A stretch of 64,000 nt of DNA, taken from Gammaproteobacteria bacterium. Its GTDB lineage: Bacteria; Pseudomonadota; Gammaproteobacteria; HK1. The notes below the pieces were generated by a model. That model searched no databases and was not told the DNA's origin. It was given only the letters and a program-made list of their open reading frames with translations. Where the stretch lies: contig WLWT01000001.1 of NCBI GenBank assembly GCA_012103455.1, forward strand, positions 1,784,001-1,848,000, in the 5' to 3' direction. The translations under genes and the position numbers were made by a program. Below, one piece after another: positions 18,796-30,369 of this stretch; positions within the stretch are counted from its first letter, which is position 1; the number at the start of each line of letters is the position of its first letter.

Positions 18796-21405
18796 TCAAC
18801 TAACTTGTTGGAGTTTTTGCGCATCGCACGTCGCCGCTTTAGCAAAACTCAGATGATCGCCGTCGGCGGACACGCATATTTCATCGCCGCTAGTGAAGCG
18901 GCCACCCAAAATCGCTTCAGCCAGCGGGTTTTCCAAGTGTTGGCGTATGGCTCGTTTGAGTGGCCTAGCGCCGTAGACCGGATCGAACCCGGACTCGGCC
19001 AGTAGAGTGAGGGCGGCGGCGTCCAGCGTGAGGCCTATGCCCGAGCCGTGCAAGCGTTGGCGCAGTTGCTCCAGTTGAATATCTGCGACCATGCGGATGT
19101 GCTGCGCACCGAGCGGGTTGAAGACGACGATTTCATCGATTCGATTGATGAATTCAGGTCGAAATTGAGTTCTTACCAGTTCCATAACGTGGCTCTTGAT
19201 AGCGCTGTAGGGCGCTTGGCCGAACCTCTCTTGGATGTGCCCGGAGCCGAGATTGGAGGTCATGATGATGACGATATTGCGAAAGTCCACAGTGCGCCCC
19301 TGGCCATCGGTCAGGCGGCCGTCATCCAGTACTTGAAGCAGTACGTTGAACACATCGGGATGGGCTTTCTCCACCTCGTCCAGTAGCACTACGCAATACG
19401 GTTTACGCCGCACCGCCTCGGTCAGATAGCCGCCTTCCTCGTAGCCCACGTAGCCGGGCGGCGCGCCTATGAGCCTGGCAACGGAATGCTTTTCCATGAA
19501 CTCCGACATATCGATGCGTACCACCGCATTTTCGGTATCGAACAAAAAGTCGGCCAAGGTTTTGGTGAGTTCGGTTTTGCCTACACCGGTAGGCCCCAAA
19601 AACAGAAAAGAGCCATTAGGACACCCCGGATCGGCCAGTCCGGCACGGGCTCTACGGATAGCATGAGCGACCGCTCGCAACGCTTCGGGCTGACCGACCA
19701 CCCGCTGCGCTAGCGCGTCCTCCATGCGTAGCAATTTGTCGCGTTCACCCTCCATGAGTTTGGTGACTGGAATGCCGGTCCATTTGGCGACTATGGCCGC
19801 GATCTCCTCGGCTCCTACGCTGTTGCGCAACAACCGCCGCGCGCTGGTGGTGTTTTCCGTCGCCGCCAGCCGTTTCTCAAGCTCCGGTAACTGGCCGTAT
19901 TGAATTTCCGCCATGCGCGTCAGATCGCCTGCGCGCCGTGCTGTTTCCAACTCTAGACGGGCCCGCTCCAATGCTTCTTTGGTGTGTTGCGCGCCCTGCA
20001 CCACGGCTTTCTCGCCCTTCCAGATCTCGTCCAGATCGGCATACTCGTTCTCTAGCGCCCGGATATCATCTTCGAGCCGTCCCAAGCGCACTTTAGAAGC
20101 ATTGTCATGTTCCTTACGCAGCGCTTCGCGCTCAATTTTGAGCTGGATAAGACGGCGGTCCAAGCGATCCATCGCCTCCGGTTTCGAGTCGATCTCCATG
20201 CGTATGGCACTGGCGGCTTCATCGACCAGATCGATGGCTTTGTCTGGTAATTGGCGATCGGATATATACCGGTGAGACAAGGTTGCCGCCGCCACGATGG
20301 CCGGATCGCTGATGTCCACTCCATGATGGACTTCGTAGCGCTCCTTGAGCCCGCGTAAGATGGCTATGGCGTCGGCCACATCGGGTTCGGCTACTAAGAT
20401 CTTCTGAAACCGGCGCTCCAGTGCCGCGTCTTTTTCGATGTATTGGCGGTATTCATCCAAGGTGGTGGCGCCTATACAGTGCAGTTCTCCGCGCGCCAGG
20501 GCGGGTTTTAGCATATTGCCCGCGTCCATGGCCCCCTCTGCTTTGCCGGCGCCCACCATGGTGTGCAATTCGTCGATAAACAAGATGATCTGGCCTTCTT
20601 GTTTGGCCAGATCGTTTAATACGCTTTTTAGCCGTTCCTCGAATTCGCCACGGTATTTGGCGCCAGCGATAAGCGCCCCCATGTCTAAAGACAGGAGACG
20701 TTTGCTGCGCAGTCCCTCCGGCACTTCGCCGCTCACCACCCGCTGTGCTAAACCCTCGGCGATAGCGGTCTTGCCTACTCCGGGTTCGCCGATCAGTACC
20801 GGATTGTTTTTGGTGCGGCGCGATAGGACTTGAACCGTGCGCCGAATTTCTTCATCTCTGCCGATGACAGGATCAAGCTTGCCTTGCTCGGCGCGTTCAG
20901 TCAGATCGATGGTAAAGCGCTCCAGCGCTTGCCGGTTTTCCTCCGCGTTTTGGTCACGCACCGGCTCCCCGCCGCGGATGGCATCTATCGCTTGGCCAAT
21001 TCGCTCAGCGGTGGCGCCGTGGCGTGTGAGGAGGGTGCCAACGGTACCTTTGTCTTGCGCCGCAGCGAGTATCAGCAACTCAGTGGAGATGTACTTATCG
21101 CCGCGCTCTTGGGCCAGCTTGTCGGAGACATTCAACAGGCGCGCCAAGTCGTTGGAGACGCGCACATCGCCGCCGGTTCCTTGCACCTTGGCCATACGGT
21201 CCAAGGCCTCGCCCAACTGCGATCTCAGGGCATCGGCATTCACCCCTGCCGCCGCCAGCAAATGGCGGGTGGTACCGTCGCGTTGGTCGAGGAGCGCGCT
21301 CAGCAGATGTTGTGGCTCGATGAATTGATGATCCTGGCCAACGGCTAGGCTTTGCGCGTCGGACAGGGCTGCTTGAAATTTGGTCGTGAATTTATCCGGC
21401 TGCAT
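18796..21405 (-). CDS. clpB: Chaperone ClpB (Hsp100 disaggregase)
   Basis: ClpB, 869 residues, full length. It is a hexameric ATPase that extracts proteins from aggregates with DnaK. In order: the N-domain ([18 protein letters not shown]), AAA-1 with Walker [14 protein letters not shown] (about residue 205), the coiled-coil M-domain (about residues 410-530, [19 protein letters not shown]), AAA-2 with Walker [13 protein letters not shown] (about residue 608) and Walker [14 protein letters not shown]. The 3' end abuts the degraded pilB region. No sigma-32 promoter could be assigned with confidence. Confidence 0.97.
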   Translation of the reverse strand: MQPDKFTTKFQAALSDAQSLAVGQDHQFIEPQHLLSALLDQRDGTTRHLLAAAGVNADALRSQLGEALDRMAKVQGTGGDVRVSNDLARLLNVSDKLAQERGDKYISTELLILAAAQDKGTVGTLLTRHGATAERIGQAIDAIRGGEPVRDQNAEENRQALERFTIDLTERAEQGKLDPVIGRDEEIRRTVQVLSRRTKNNPVLIGEPGVGKTAIAEGLAQRVVSGEVPEGLRSKRLLSLDMGALIAGAKYRGEFEERLKSVLNDLAKQEGQIILFIDELHTMVGAGKAEGAMDAGNMLKPALARGELHCIGATTLDEYRQYIEKDAALERRFQKILVAEPDVADAIAILRGLKERYEVHHGVDISDPAIVAAATLSHRYISDRQLPDKAIDLVDEAASAIRMEIDSKPEAMDRLDRRLIQLKIEREALRKEHDNASKVRLGRLEDDIRALENEYADLDEIWKGEKAVVQGAQHTKEALERARLELETARRAGDLTRMAEIQYGQLPELEKRLAATENTTSARRLLRNSVGAEEIAAIVAKWTGIPVTKLMEGERDKLLRMEDALAQRVVGQPEALRAVAHAIRRARAGLADPGCPNGSFLFLGPTGVGKTELTKTLADFLFDTENAVVRIDMSEFMEKHSVARLIGAPPGYVGYEEGGYLTEAVRRKPYCVVLLDEVEKAHPDVFNVLLQVLDDGRLTDGQGRTVDFRNIVIIMTSNLGSGHIQERFGQAPYSAIKSHVMELVRTQFRPEFINRIDEIVVFNPLGAQHIRMVADIQLEQLRQRLHGSGIGLTLDAAALTLLAESGFDPVYGARPLKRAIRQHLENPLAEAILGGRFTSGDEICVSADGDHLSFAKAATCDAQKLQQVS

Positions 21406-21468
21406 TGATGCAACACCTTCACCTAACTGTCTGCGAATGGCTCCTACATTGGTCTATCACGCTACTAT

Positions 21469-22281
21469 TCAAGCAGTGTTCTCTCCCCGTTCTATCCAGA
21501 TGAAGCTGGCCATGTGGCCGCTGGCACCATCGCGCCGGTATGAGTAAAAACGGGCCGTGTCACTATAGGTGCAGTATTCACCGCCGCTCACCGAGCGAAC
21601 GCCCAGGCGCTCTAGCCGAGCGCGGGCGAGGGCGTATAAGTCAGCCAGCCAGTGGTTTGGGCGGTTGACTACAAAACCGTTCTCATCGGCTGGATGAGCG
21701 TTTAAAAATGCTTCGCGTACCGGTACGTCTACTTCGTATACAGCGCCACTGATGGCCGGTCCCAGCCAGGCGGCTAGCCGTTCGGGGGGTGTTTGCAGCG
21801 CGCTCACGGTGGCTTCTAGGACGCCGGCGCTAAGGCCCCTCCAACCGGCATGAGCGGCAGCCACTGCGCTGCCGTCCTCGGCCGCCAACAGAACCGGTAA
21901 ACAATCCGCTGTGATCACCACGCACACAGTGCCGGGTTGGCGGGTAAAACTGGCGTCCGCCCGGGTATTCACCGAGCTGTCTTCCGCCCTCACGCAGAGC
22001 GTGCCGTGGACTTGACGCAACCAACACGGGGCCGATGGGAGTTGCAGGTAGGCGGCAACCCTAGCCCTATTTTTGTCCACGTTTGCGGCTTGGTCACCAC
22101 CACCGTAGCCCATATTGAGGGCGGCGCAGGCTCCGCTGCTAGCCCCGCCTAGGCGGGTGGTGGTGGCGGCGCGCACGTGCGCGGGAACCGGCCATGATGG
22201 CTCTACTACTACTGGGATAGTGGCGGTGGCCGGGGTAGTGGCGGTGGCAGGTAGAGCGGCAGCAGCAGGATCGGTGGGCAT
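21469..22281 (-). CDS. pgeF: Purine nucleoside phosphorylase / laccase-domain protein PgeF (YfiH)
   Basis: 270 residues, DUF152/COG1496 family. E. coli YfiH removes L-Ser misincorporated in peptidoglycan precursors (PgeF activity), and the family also has purine nucleoside phosphorylase activity. Metal ligands are visible: His in RQVHGTLCV, Cys in TADCLPVLLAAEDG and His in AAAHAGWRGLSAG. The ending CTYSDTARFYSYRRDG is typical. The first ~25 residues are a low-complexity Ala-Thr-Pro repeat absent from most relatives, encoded by imperfect DNA repeats at about 22205-22260. It lies downstream of rluD in the conserved rluD-pgeF-clpB order. Confidence 0.92.
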   Translation of the reverse strand: MPTDPAAAALPATATTPATATIPVVVEPSWPVPAHVRAATTTRLGGASSGACAALNMGYGGGDQAANVDKNRARVAAYLQLPSAPCWLRQVHGTLCVRAEDSSVNTRADASFTRQPGTVCVVITADCLPVLLAAEDGSAVAAAHAGWRGLSAGVLEATVSALQTPPERLAAWLGPAISGAVYEVDVPVREAFLNAHPADENGFVVNRPNHWLADLYALARARLERLGVRSVSGGEYCTYSDTARFYSYRRDGASGHMASFIWIERGENTA

Positions 22282-22337
22282 GGTTTTTTCTTCGGGCCAG
22301 TGTTTGAGGAGCCGGGCTTGAGGACCTGGGGGGAGGA

Positions 22338-23369
22338 CTATCTGCTTGCGAGGTCATGCGCATGGCGTTCTAGTTGATCCCGAAGATGCGCGATATCGGC
22401 AGGAATAGCCGCCTCGAAATGCCGTTCGGTGCCATCTGCTGGATGCTTGAAGGTGAGACGGTGGGCGTGCAGTGCTTGGCGTCCTAACGCTTGGATGGCC
22501 CCGGTGACCGGCTCCGGTACGCCTGGCAGGGTGTGGGCACGGCCGGCGTAGAGCCGATCGCCGGTGATGGGATAACCGATATGGGCCATATGAACACGGA
22601 TCTGATGGGTGCGCCCGGTCAGCAAGTTCACCGTCAGTGCCGCGTGATGCGCATAGCGACGGGTCACTGTATACCGGGTGATGGCCTCACGGCCATTGCC
22701 GACAATGGCCATGCGGGTGCGGTGGTGGGGATCACGGCCGACCGGCGCATCAATGGAGCCACCGCCGCTGGGGATACCGTTGACGATGGCTAGATATTGG
22801 CGGCTGACGGTGCGCTCGCCGAGGTCGTTGATCAGCTGTTTGTGGGCCCGCCAGCTCGCTGCCACGACCATGACGCCGGAGGTGTTCTTGTCCAGCCGCT
22901 GCACAATACCTGCGCGGGGCAGGGCGGCCAATTGCGGGAACCGGTGTAGCAGCGCATTCATGAGCGTACCACGCGGATTACCGGCGCCGGGGTGAACCAC
23001 CAAGCCGGCGGGTTTGTCCACTACGATGATGTGGTCATCCGCGTACAGCACCGATAGTGCTAGAGGTTCTCCTTGCGTTGCCTGCGGCGCAATAGGCGCA
23101 AGGTCGAGCCCAAGGTCGAGTTGTATGTTCTCATGGCCCTTCACCCGTTCGCGCAGGGTTGCGGTGCGTCCGTTGATGAGCACCCGTGCAGCCTTTAAAA
23201 GCGCCTGAATACGCCCGCGTGAGAGGTCCGGGAGCTGAGTGGCCAACACGCGGTCCAGACGCTGGCCTCGATGGGCTGCATCGATCATCAGTTCTATGGT
23301 GCGCGCGGGTGTGTTCGCGTTCTCTGGTTCACCCTCGGAGGATCGGCTAGTCTCTCTATATTGTTTCAT
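22338..23369 (-). CDS. rluD: 23S rRNA pseudouridine synthase RluD
   Basis: RluD, 343 residues. It makes pseudouridines in helix 69 of 23S rRNA (positions 1911, 1915, 1917 in E. coli). An N-terminal S4 domain (RLDRVLATQLPDLSRGRIQ) precedes the catalytic domain with the active-site Asp in RLDKNTSGVMVVA; the usual His before Arg is Gln here (VQRLD). TGRTHQIRVHMAHIGYPITG follows. It is divergent from bamD with only 22 bp between start codons, so the two promoters must overlap or reach into the genes. Confidence 0.95.
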   Translation of the reverse strand: MKQYRETSRSSEGEPENANTPARTIELMIDAAHRGQRLDRVLATQLPDLSRGRIQALLKAARVLINGRTATLRERVKGHENIQLDLGLDLAPIAPQATQGEPLALSVLYADDHIIVVDKPAGLVVHPGAGNPRGTLMNALLHRFPQLAALPRAGIVQRLDKNTSGVMVVAASWRAHKQLINDLGERTVSRQYLAIVNGIPSGGGSIDAPVGRDPHHRTRMAIVGNGREAITRYTVTRRYAHHAALTVNLLTGRTHQIRVHMAHIGYPITGDRLYAGRAHTLPGVPEPVTGAIQALGRQALHAHRLTFKHPADGTERHFEAAIPADIAHLRDQLERHAHDLASR

Positions 23370-23391
23370 CTATTTCGGCGACGGCTTATTC

Positions 23392-24261
23392 ATGCCTCAA
23401 GTTAGGAACCGCGGCGCCGCCTGTGTTGTAGCAGGCCCCCGAACCGTTTGCCCGCAAGTGGTCTGTTCCGGGCTGGCATTGCCTGGAGCGGTGTTGTTGT
23501 GGGTGGCGTTATTCGCCGCTTCAGTATCCCTGACGGGATGCAGCTTGTTCGAAGATGAGCCGGATGTGACCTTGGATTGGTCTGCTGAGCGGCTCTATTC
23601 GGAAGGCAAGGCGGCATTGGATGCCGGTGAGTACACCAAGGCCTTGGAATTCTATGAAAAACTCGAGACCCGCTACCCATTCGGTCCATTTTCCACTCAA
23701 GCGCAACTGGAAACGGCGTACGCTTATTACCGCAAAAACGAACCGGCTTCTGCGGTAGCGGCAGCGGATCGCTTCATTAAGCTGCACCCCCAGCACCTGC
23801 ACGTCGATTACGCATATTACATCAAGGGATTAGCGCAATATAACCAGGGCCGAGGACTGGTGGATCAGTTAGTGCAACTGGATCCTTCCGAGCGCGATCC
23901 TGGTTCAGCGCTGCAATCCTTCGAAGCATTTGGCGAGTTGTTGCGCCGGTTTCCGAAGAGCCGTTACACCAAGGATAGCGCGCAGCGTATGTTGTATTTA
24001 CGCAACAATCTCGCTCAATACGAGATTCACGTGGCCAATTATTATCTTCGCCGCGGTGCTTACGTAGCCGCCGCCAACCGGGCCAAGTACGTGCTGGAGA
24101 ACTTTGATACTGCACCCGCTGTGCCGCAGGCTTTGGTGGTGATGGCCAAAGCCTACCGGGTTCTAGGCATGGAGGATCTGATGAACGATGCGCTGAGAGT
24201 GCTAAAGCTCAATCATCCGGACCATCCGGGCCTCGCCGAGGTAGCGAACCTCGAAATAGAG

Positions 24262-24264
<3 letters not shown>
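23392..24264 (+). CDS. bamD: Outer membrane protein assembly factor BamD (lipoprotein)
   Basis: BamD/ComL, up to 290 residues, essential lipoprotein of the BAM complex. The lipobox is SLTGC. From the ATG at 23392 the Cys is residue 50, an over-long leader; a GTG at 23458 would give a normal 28-residue signal. TPR repeats follow (LYSEGKAALDAGEYTKALEF, FGPFSTQAQLETAYAYYR, and the YIKGLAQYNQGRG region through EIHVANYYLRRGAYVAAANR). The order bamD/rluD-pgeF-clpB is conserved in gammaproteobacteria. Confidence 0.94.
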
Positions 24265-25774
<1,510 letters not shown>

Positions 25775-25982
25775 TATGTGCCGTGCAGTGTACCCGAGAA
25801 TCTCTCTTGCCTGCCTGGCGTATCCTAATCATTCGCTAACCGATCACGAGGGGCTTCGAGTGGAGCAAGCGGCCGTTGACCAGACCGTAGCGGGAACCGG
25901 GCGGCTTGCCGCGGCCAGTGATTGGATCGCTTTGCGTTATTTCGCTCTATACCGGGAGCATAAAAAGAGCAGCTTCACTGGC
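25775..25982 (+). pseudogene. Short remnant, possibly the pilS N-terminus
   Basis: Between the IS630 element and a miniature element lie 208 bp of host-like GC-rich sequence. One frame reads SDWIALRYFALYREHKK, which resembles the conserved WxxLRYFxLYR start of PilS sensor kinases, and pilR sequence follows beyond the miniature element. The match is short and the rest of a kinase is missing, so this is a tentative reading. Confidence 0.35.
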
Positions 25983-26123
25983 GGGCACCTGCTAAAAATA
26001 GTCATTGTTCCGTGAGTGCAAAGAAGCACCGCGCACAGAACCGCAGTGTATAGGTGATACCTGAGGATTCGAGCACGGAGCTGACGCCGCAATCGTGGAA
26101 AAAGTGCATTTTTAGAGATGCCC
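25983..26123 (+). mobile_element. 141-bp miniature inverted-repeat element, copy 2
   Basis: Begins GGGCACCTGCTAAAAAT and ends ATTTTTAGAGATGCCC. It is flanked by TGGC on both sides (25979-25982 and 26124-26127). It separates the putative pilS remnant from the pilR remnant. Closely similar to copies 1 and 3. Confidence 0.93.
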
Positions 26124-26613
26124 TGGCGCGTTTGCTGATCGCAAAGGGTTGTTCGAGACCGCCAGTAGTGGCACCTTGTTTTTGGACGAGGCCGCTGATC
26201 TACCCCTGCCCATGCAGGTGAAACTACTTCGCGTAGTGCAGGAAAAAGCGGTGCGGCCGGTCGGCGCCACCGGCGAAGTGCAAGTGGATAGGCGCATTGT
26301 GAGCGCCACCTACAAAGACTTGGCGGCCCTGGTCGGCAAGAGACAGTTTCGCCAGGATCTGTTTTACCGTATCAATATTATTGAGCTAAAAGTGCCGCCG
26401 CTGCGCGAGCGGGTGAGCGATATCGAAGCACTGTCCCGTCACTTCGTAGCCCGTGCCTCACAGGGCTCCGGCGGCGCGCCTCCCATGCTTGCCGGGGAGG
26501 CGTTGAGCGTAACTGCGGGCGTATTCCTTCCCTGGCAACGTACGGGAGCTTGAGAACATCTTGGAGCGGGCGCTGGCGCTCAGTGTTGGCTGGCTACGGC
26601 AATTTTTTGGGGA
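26124..26613 (+). pseudogene. pilR: Remnant of pilR, sigma-54-dependent response regulator
   Basis: Only the middle of the AAA+ sigma-54 interaction domain survives: LFETASSGTLFLDEAADLPL (Walker B region), KLLRVVQEKAVRPVGA, RRIVSATYKDLAALVGKRQF, RQDLFYRINIIELKVPPLRE. The receiver domain, Walker A and GAFTGA loop are gone from the 5' side. After a frameshift near 26530 the sequence FPGNVRELENILERALALS is readable, then homology ends without the HTH domain. PilR activates pilA from a sigma-54 promoter; such a promoter remains just downstream. Confidence 0.88.
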
Positions 26614-26640
26614 TTGGGTGCCATGATCGGGAAATCCAGC

Positions 26641-26657
26641 TTGGCATGTTATATGCT
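26641..26657 (+). promoter_or_regulatory. Sigma-54 (-24/-12) promoter of pilA
   Basis: TTGGCATGTTATATGCT has the invariant GG and GC with exactly 10 bp between them, as in the consensus TGGCAC-N5-TTGC. It lies 110 bp upstream of the pilA start, the expected place. Its activator gene pilR is a fragment in this window. Confidence 0.75.
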
Positions 26658-26766
26658 CGAAGGAGGTAAGCTGGCGGTGTATCAATAGGTGATTTTCACC
26701 AAACCTGACGGACAGCGCCAATGTCGATACCATATATTGCTCTTCGTCTAGTGTTGGGAGAAATCC

Positions 26767-27201
<435 letters not shown>

Positions 27202-27230
27202 GACTGGCAGGGCCGGGTCTTATCATGCAG

Positions 27231-27249
27231 AGGGGGCGGTTGCCCCCCT
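27231..27249 (+). terminator. Probable pilA terminator hairpin
   Basis: AGGGGGC, loop GGTT, GCCCCCCT forms a strong stem 30 bp after the pilA stop, followed by a pyrimidine-rich CTTCCTCCTATTCTT. The T tract is imperfect. Confidence 0.6.
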
Positions 27250-27288
27250 TCCTCCTATTCTTAGATCGCTAATGGCTAATGTTGGGGT

Positions 27289-29301
27289 ATGCGTCCTGCT
27301 TTTATCCTCGTCACTATCTTGGCTCTTTGCACGGCGGCGTATTGGCCGGGTTTAAAAGGGCCTTTCATGGCCGACGATATGCCGAACATCGTCGCCAATC
27401 CCCTGGTTCCCATCTCCTCCGTTTCCATTGACTCGCTCAAGCAAGCCGCGGCTTCCAATCGGAGTGGACCACTTGGACGGCCACTGGCGGCGTTGAGCTT
27501 TGGGCTCAACTACTGGGTAGCGGGCGGCAGTTTCGACCACCTATGGTTCAAATCGGTCAACCTCGGCATACACCTCCTGAATACGGTATTGGTTTTTATT
27601 CTCGCACGCCGGTTGTTGAGTATTGGTGGATTTGCGGCCAACCGTGCAATTTGGGGGGCGGCCTTGGCTACCGCGTTGTGGGCGTTGCACCCCATTCAGC
27701 TTACCAATGTGTTGTATGTCGTTCAGCGCGTGAACTCGCTCGCTTTTGTATTTGTTATGTCGGGTATGTTGGTCTTCGTGAGTGGACGAGAGCGTTTGGC
27801 CAATGAGGGCAAGGGTTGGCCATTGATGATCGCTGGTGTAGTTGGCGGCGTTGGTCTTGGTGTGTTTGCCAAGGAAAACGCGGTGGTGCTGTTAGGGTTT
27901 GTCGCCGTGGTTGAATTGATTCTCTTCAAGGGACGAGTGCATCAAACATCCCGTAGCTGCGGGCTAGCGCTCTTCTATGGGACCGTGTTAGGGCTGCCGG
28001 CGGTGATCGGGGGCTATGTGATTGTCGTTGAGCTGGATTTTTGGTCGGCGATGTATTTACAGCGCGACTTCGATCTGATGCAGCGGCTGCTGAGCCAAAG
28101 CCGCGTTTTATTCTGGTTTGCAGCGCAGACCTTGGCGCCGAATATGACGGCTATGTCCATCTATCACGATGATTTCATCGTCAGCCGGTCTTTGTTTGAC
28201 CCGATGACTACGTTATGGGCGGTCACTGGGTGGATTGCGGTCGTAGCTATGGCTCTCGTGTCCCTTCGCCGAACGCCTTGGTTTGCGTTTGCCGTCGGAT
28301 GGTTTTTGGCCGGGCATTCCCTCGAGGGATCTATCGTGCCTTTGGAGCTTCTCTTCGAGCACCGAAACTACTTACCCAGTGTAGGGGCGTGTTTGGCGGT
28401 TGCCGCGGGCGCATTAAAGCTGATGGAGACCGGCGTAGCACCAGTTAGCCGGAGACTTCCAATGGCGATGGCAGTGATCATGATCGGCACGTTGACAGCA
28501 ACGACAGCGTCGCGGGCGCATCTATGGTCCGATGCTAAATTATTGATTGAGGTGACAGCGTGGCATCAACCCAATTCGGCCCGTGCTCAGGCCGTCAGGG
28601 CGTTTACCCTGCAAAGCTCTGGCGCGCCGCTAGATGTTATCTACGCGGCGTTCGCGCGCGCTTCCAAGCTGAATCCTGCTCTCATCGAGACACGCATCGC
28701 TCAGCTACAGATACTCACCTACCTTCAGGCGCAGGACGCCCTGGATACCACCGCCCTGGATACCACATTGGGTGATACCTTCCTCGCTGCCGATGGCGGC
28801 GTATTGATTTCCTTGACGGCGCAAGGCTTGGCTGCGGCACGAACCCGCCTGACAGAGAATATCGAAGTGCAGATGAGGAGCGGTGTACCCGAGGTGCGTG
28901 CCGTGGCGGCGCTTCTAGATCTGACTGACTGTATTTTGGAAGACATTCCAGGTTGTGTTTCTTTGGCACCGGCGCTACATAGTTGGATTCGGGCTGGTGA
29001 AGGCAACATCGACTTTGGTCCCTATGCGCACGGCGCGTTCGGTTTGATGCGATCGCGCTTGCTTATCGCCGGTGGTCGGATAGACGAGGGGCTGGCGGCC
29101 CTTGCTGATGCTATAGGCGCTGATCCGCAACGGTTGATATTGCGGCGTGAACGCGCAGCGGTATTGGTTATGGCCGGCCGCTTCGACGAGGCGCGGCGTT
29201 ACATAACGGAGTTGGAAGGGGAGAGGGGCGGCATCCAGCATGCGAGGGAATTAGCGAGCATAAAAGAGGCATTGGACGCTGTATCGTCCGGGACCTTATG
29301 A
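27289..29301 (+). CDS. Polytopic membrane protein, GT-C/TMTC-like with TPR-like C-terminus
   Basis: 670 residues. The N-terminal ~410 residues hold about ten hydrophobic segments. The first periplasmic loop begins WPGLKGPFMADDMPNIV, where the DD pair resembles the catalytic acidic motif of GT-C glycosyltransferases. Other family-like stretches are RPLAALSFGLNYWV, FKSVNLGIHLLNTVLVF, LHPIQLTNVLYVVQRVN and VFAKENAVVLL. The last ~260 residues are helical and TPR-like. A DNA tandem repeat gives ALDTT twice near residues 485-494. Placement just after pilA and before a glycosyltransferase suggests a role in pilin or envelope glycosylation; that is inference. Confidence 0.6.
   Translation: MRPAFILVTILALCTAAYWPGLKGPFMADDMPNIVANPLVPISSVSIDSLKQAAASNRSGPLGRPLAALSFGLNYWVAGGSFDHLWFKSVNLGIHLLNTVLVFILARRLLSIGGFAANRAIWGAALATALWALHPIQLTNVLYVVQRVNSLAFVFVMSGMLVFVSGRERLANEGKGWPLMIAGVVGGVGLGVFAKENAVVLLGFVAVVELILFKGRVHQTSRSCGLALFYGTVLGLPAVIGGYVIVVELDFWSAMYLQRDFDLMQRLLSQSRVLFWFAAQTLAPNMTAMSIYHDDFIVSRSLFDPMTTLWAVTGWIAVVAMALVSLRRTPWFAFAVGWFLAGHSLEGSIVPLELLFEHRNYLPSVGACLAVAAGALKLMETGVAPVSRRLPMAMAVIMIGTLTATTASRAHLWSDAKLLIEVTAWHQPNSARAQAVRAFTLQSSGAPLDVIYAAFARASKLNPALIETRIAQLQILTYLQAQDALDTTALDTTLGDTFLAADGGVLISLTAQGLAAARTRLTENIEVQMRSGVPEVRAVAALLDLTDCILEDIPGCVSLAPALHSWIRAGEGNIDFGPYAHGAFGLMRSRLLIAGGRIDEGLAALADAIGADPQRLILRRERAAVLVMAGRFDEARRYITELEGERGGIQHARELASIKEALDAVSSGTL
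28738..28767. repeat. 15-bp in-frame tandem duplication in the membrane protein gene
   Basis: GCCCTGGATACCACC (28738-28752) is followed by GCCCTGGATACCACA (28753-28767), encoding ALDTT twice in the TPR-like region. The length is a multiple of three, so the frame is kept. Confidence 0.85.
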
Positions 29302-29322
29302 GGCCGGTAAAGAGCGATTAGA

Positions 29323-30186
29323 TTGAAGTCAAGAAGTCGAATAAGCATTGTCATTCCCTCGCTCAATGAGGCGGCAACCGTCCCGGGATTGGTATCCAGG
29401 CTTCGCTCGCAGTTCCCGCAGGCGGAAATTCTGGTGGTGGATGATGGCTCCACGGACGACACTCGTATCCTTTGTGAAAGAGCGGGGGCGAGGGTTGTGT
29501 CACACCCTTACCGGAAGGGAAACGGGGCTGCAGTGAAAAGTGGCGCGCGCGCGGCCAGCGGCCAAGTGCTGGTGTTCATGGATGCGGATGGCCAGCATCA
29601 GGCGGCAGATGTGGCTAAACTTCTTCGCCGCCTGGATGATGGTTACGACATGGTTGTAGGAGCACGCGATGCTCGCGGCCAAGCCAATTTTATTCGAAGA
29701 TTGGGTAACGGTTTTTACAATCGCCTTGCCAGTTGGATTGTAGGCCGTCCAGTGCTCGACTTAACGTCCGGTTTCCGGGCCGCAAAGGCCGATTTATTGA
29801 GAGAGTTTTTGCCTCTTTTCCCTAACGGTTTTTCTTATCCTTGCACTGTTACAATGGCATTTTTTAGGGCGGGTTATTCGGTCGATTTTTTGCCTATTGA
29901 CGTGGCTGTGCGAACAGGCCGAAGCCATCTTAGAGTCATGCGCGACGGCCTACATTTTGCGCTCATCATCTTTCGCATCGGTACCTTATACTCACCACTC
30001 AAACTGTTCGTGCCTATCAGTGCCGTGTTTGCTGCTTTAGGTTTATTCAACTATCTGTATACCTACATAGTGGCGGCGCGTTTTACTAATATGAGCGCGC
30101 TGCTTTTGGTAACTGCCGTTTTGGTGTTTTTGATAGGACTCGTATCCGAGCAGATCGTCATGTTGCTTTATAAACGGGATCGCTGA
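29323..30186 (+). CDS. Family 2 glycosyltransferase, membrane-anchored (DPM1-like)
   Basis: 287 residues from a TTG at 29323 with weak upstream signals. The GT-A domain begins ISIVIPSLNEAATVPGLVSR and has EILVVDDGSTDDT and the metal-binding DXD-type VFMDADGQHQ. GFRAAKADLLREFLPLFPNG follows, as in dolichyl-phosphate mannose synthase-like enzymes. Two C-terminal membrane helices (about residues 225-250 and 257-280) anchor it. Such enzymes load a sugar onto a polyprenyl phosphate carrier, which a GT-C enzyme like the upstream protein could use. The DNA is somewhat more AT-rich than the housekeeping genes. The gene ends 22 bp before a miniature element. Confidence 0.82.
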   Translation: MKSRSRISIVIPSLNEAATVPGLVSRLRSQFPQAEILVVDDGSTDDTRILCERAGARVVSHPYRKGNGAAVKSGARAASGQVLVFMDADGQHQAADVAKLLRRLDDGYDMVVGARDARGQANFIRRLGNGFYNRLASWIVGRPVLDLTSGFRAAKADLLREFLPLFPNGFSYPCTVTMAFFRAGYSVDFLPIDVAVRTGRSHLRVMRDGLHFALIIFRIGTLYSPLKLFVPISAVFAALGLFNYLYTYIVAARFTNMSALLLVTAVLVFLIGLVSEQIVMLLYKRDR

Positions 30187-30208
30187 GCGCGCTACCTGAT
30201 TGACTAGA

Positions 30209-30349
30209 GGGCACCTGCTAAAAATAGTCATTGTTTCGTGAGTGCAAAGAAGCACCGCGCGCGCAATCGCAGTGTATAGGTGATACCTGAGGATTGGAGC
30301 ACGGCGCTGACGCCGCAAGCGCGGAAAAAGTGCATTTTTAGAGGTGCCC
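30209..30349 (+). mobile_element. 141-bp miniature inverted-repeat element, copy 3 (upstream of suhB)
   Basis: Begins GGGCACCTGCTAAAAAT and ends ATTTTTAGAGGTGCCC. It is flanked by TAGA on both sides (30205-30208 and 30350-30353). Its right end lies 20 bp before the suhB ATG, so suhB transcription must start in or pass through the element. Confidence 0.93.
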
Positions 30350-30369
30350 TAGATACAGAGTGTGCCGCT

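Noticed and set aside
22203..22270. Repetitive DNA at the 5' end of pgeF considered as a CRISPR-like or VNTR locus
   Set aside because: The units are short, imperfect and in frame with an Ala-Thr-Pro N-terminus; there are no spacers and no cas genes.
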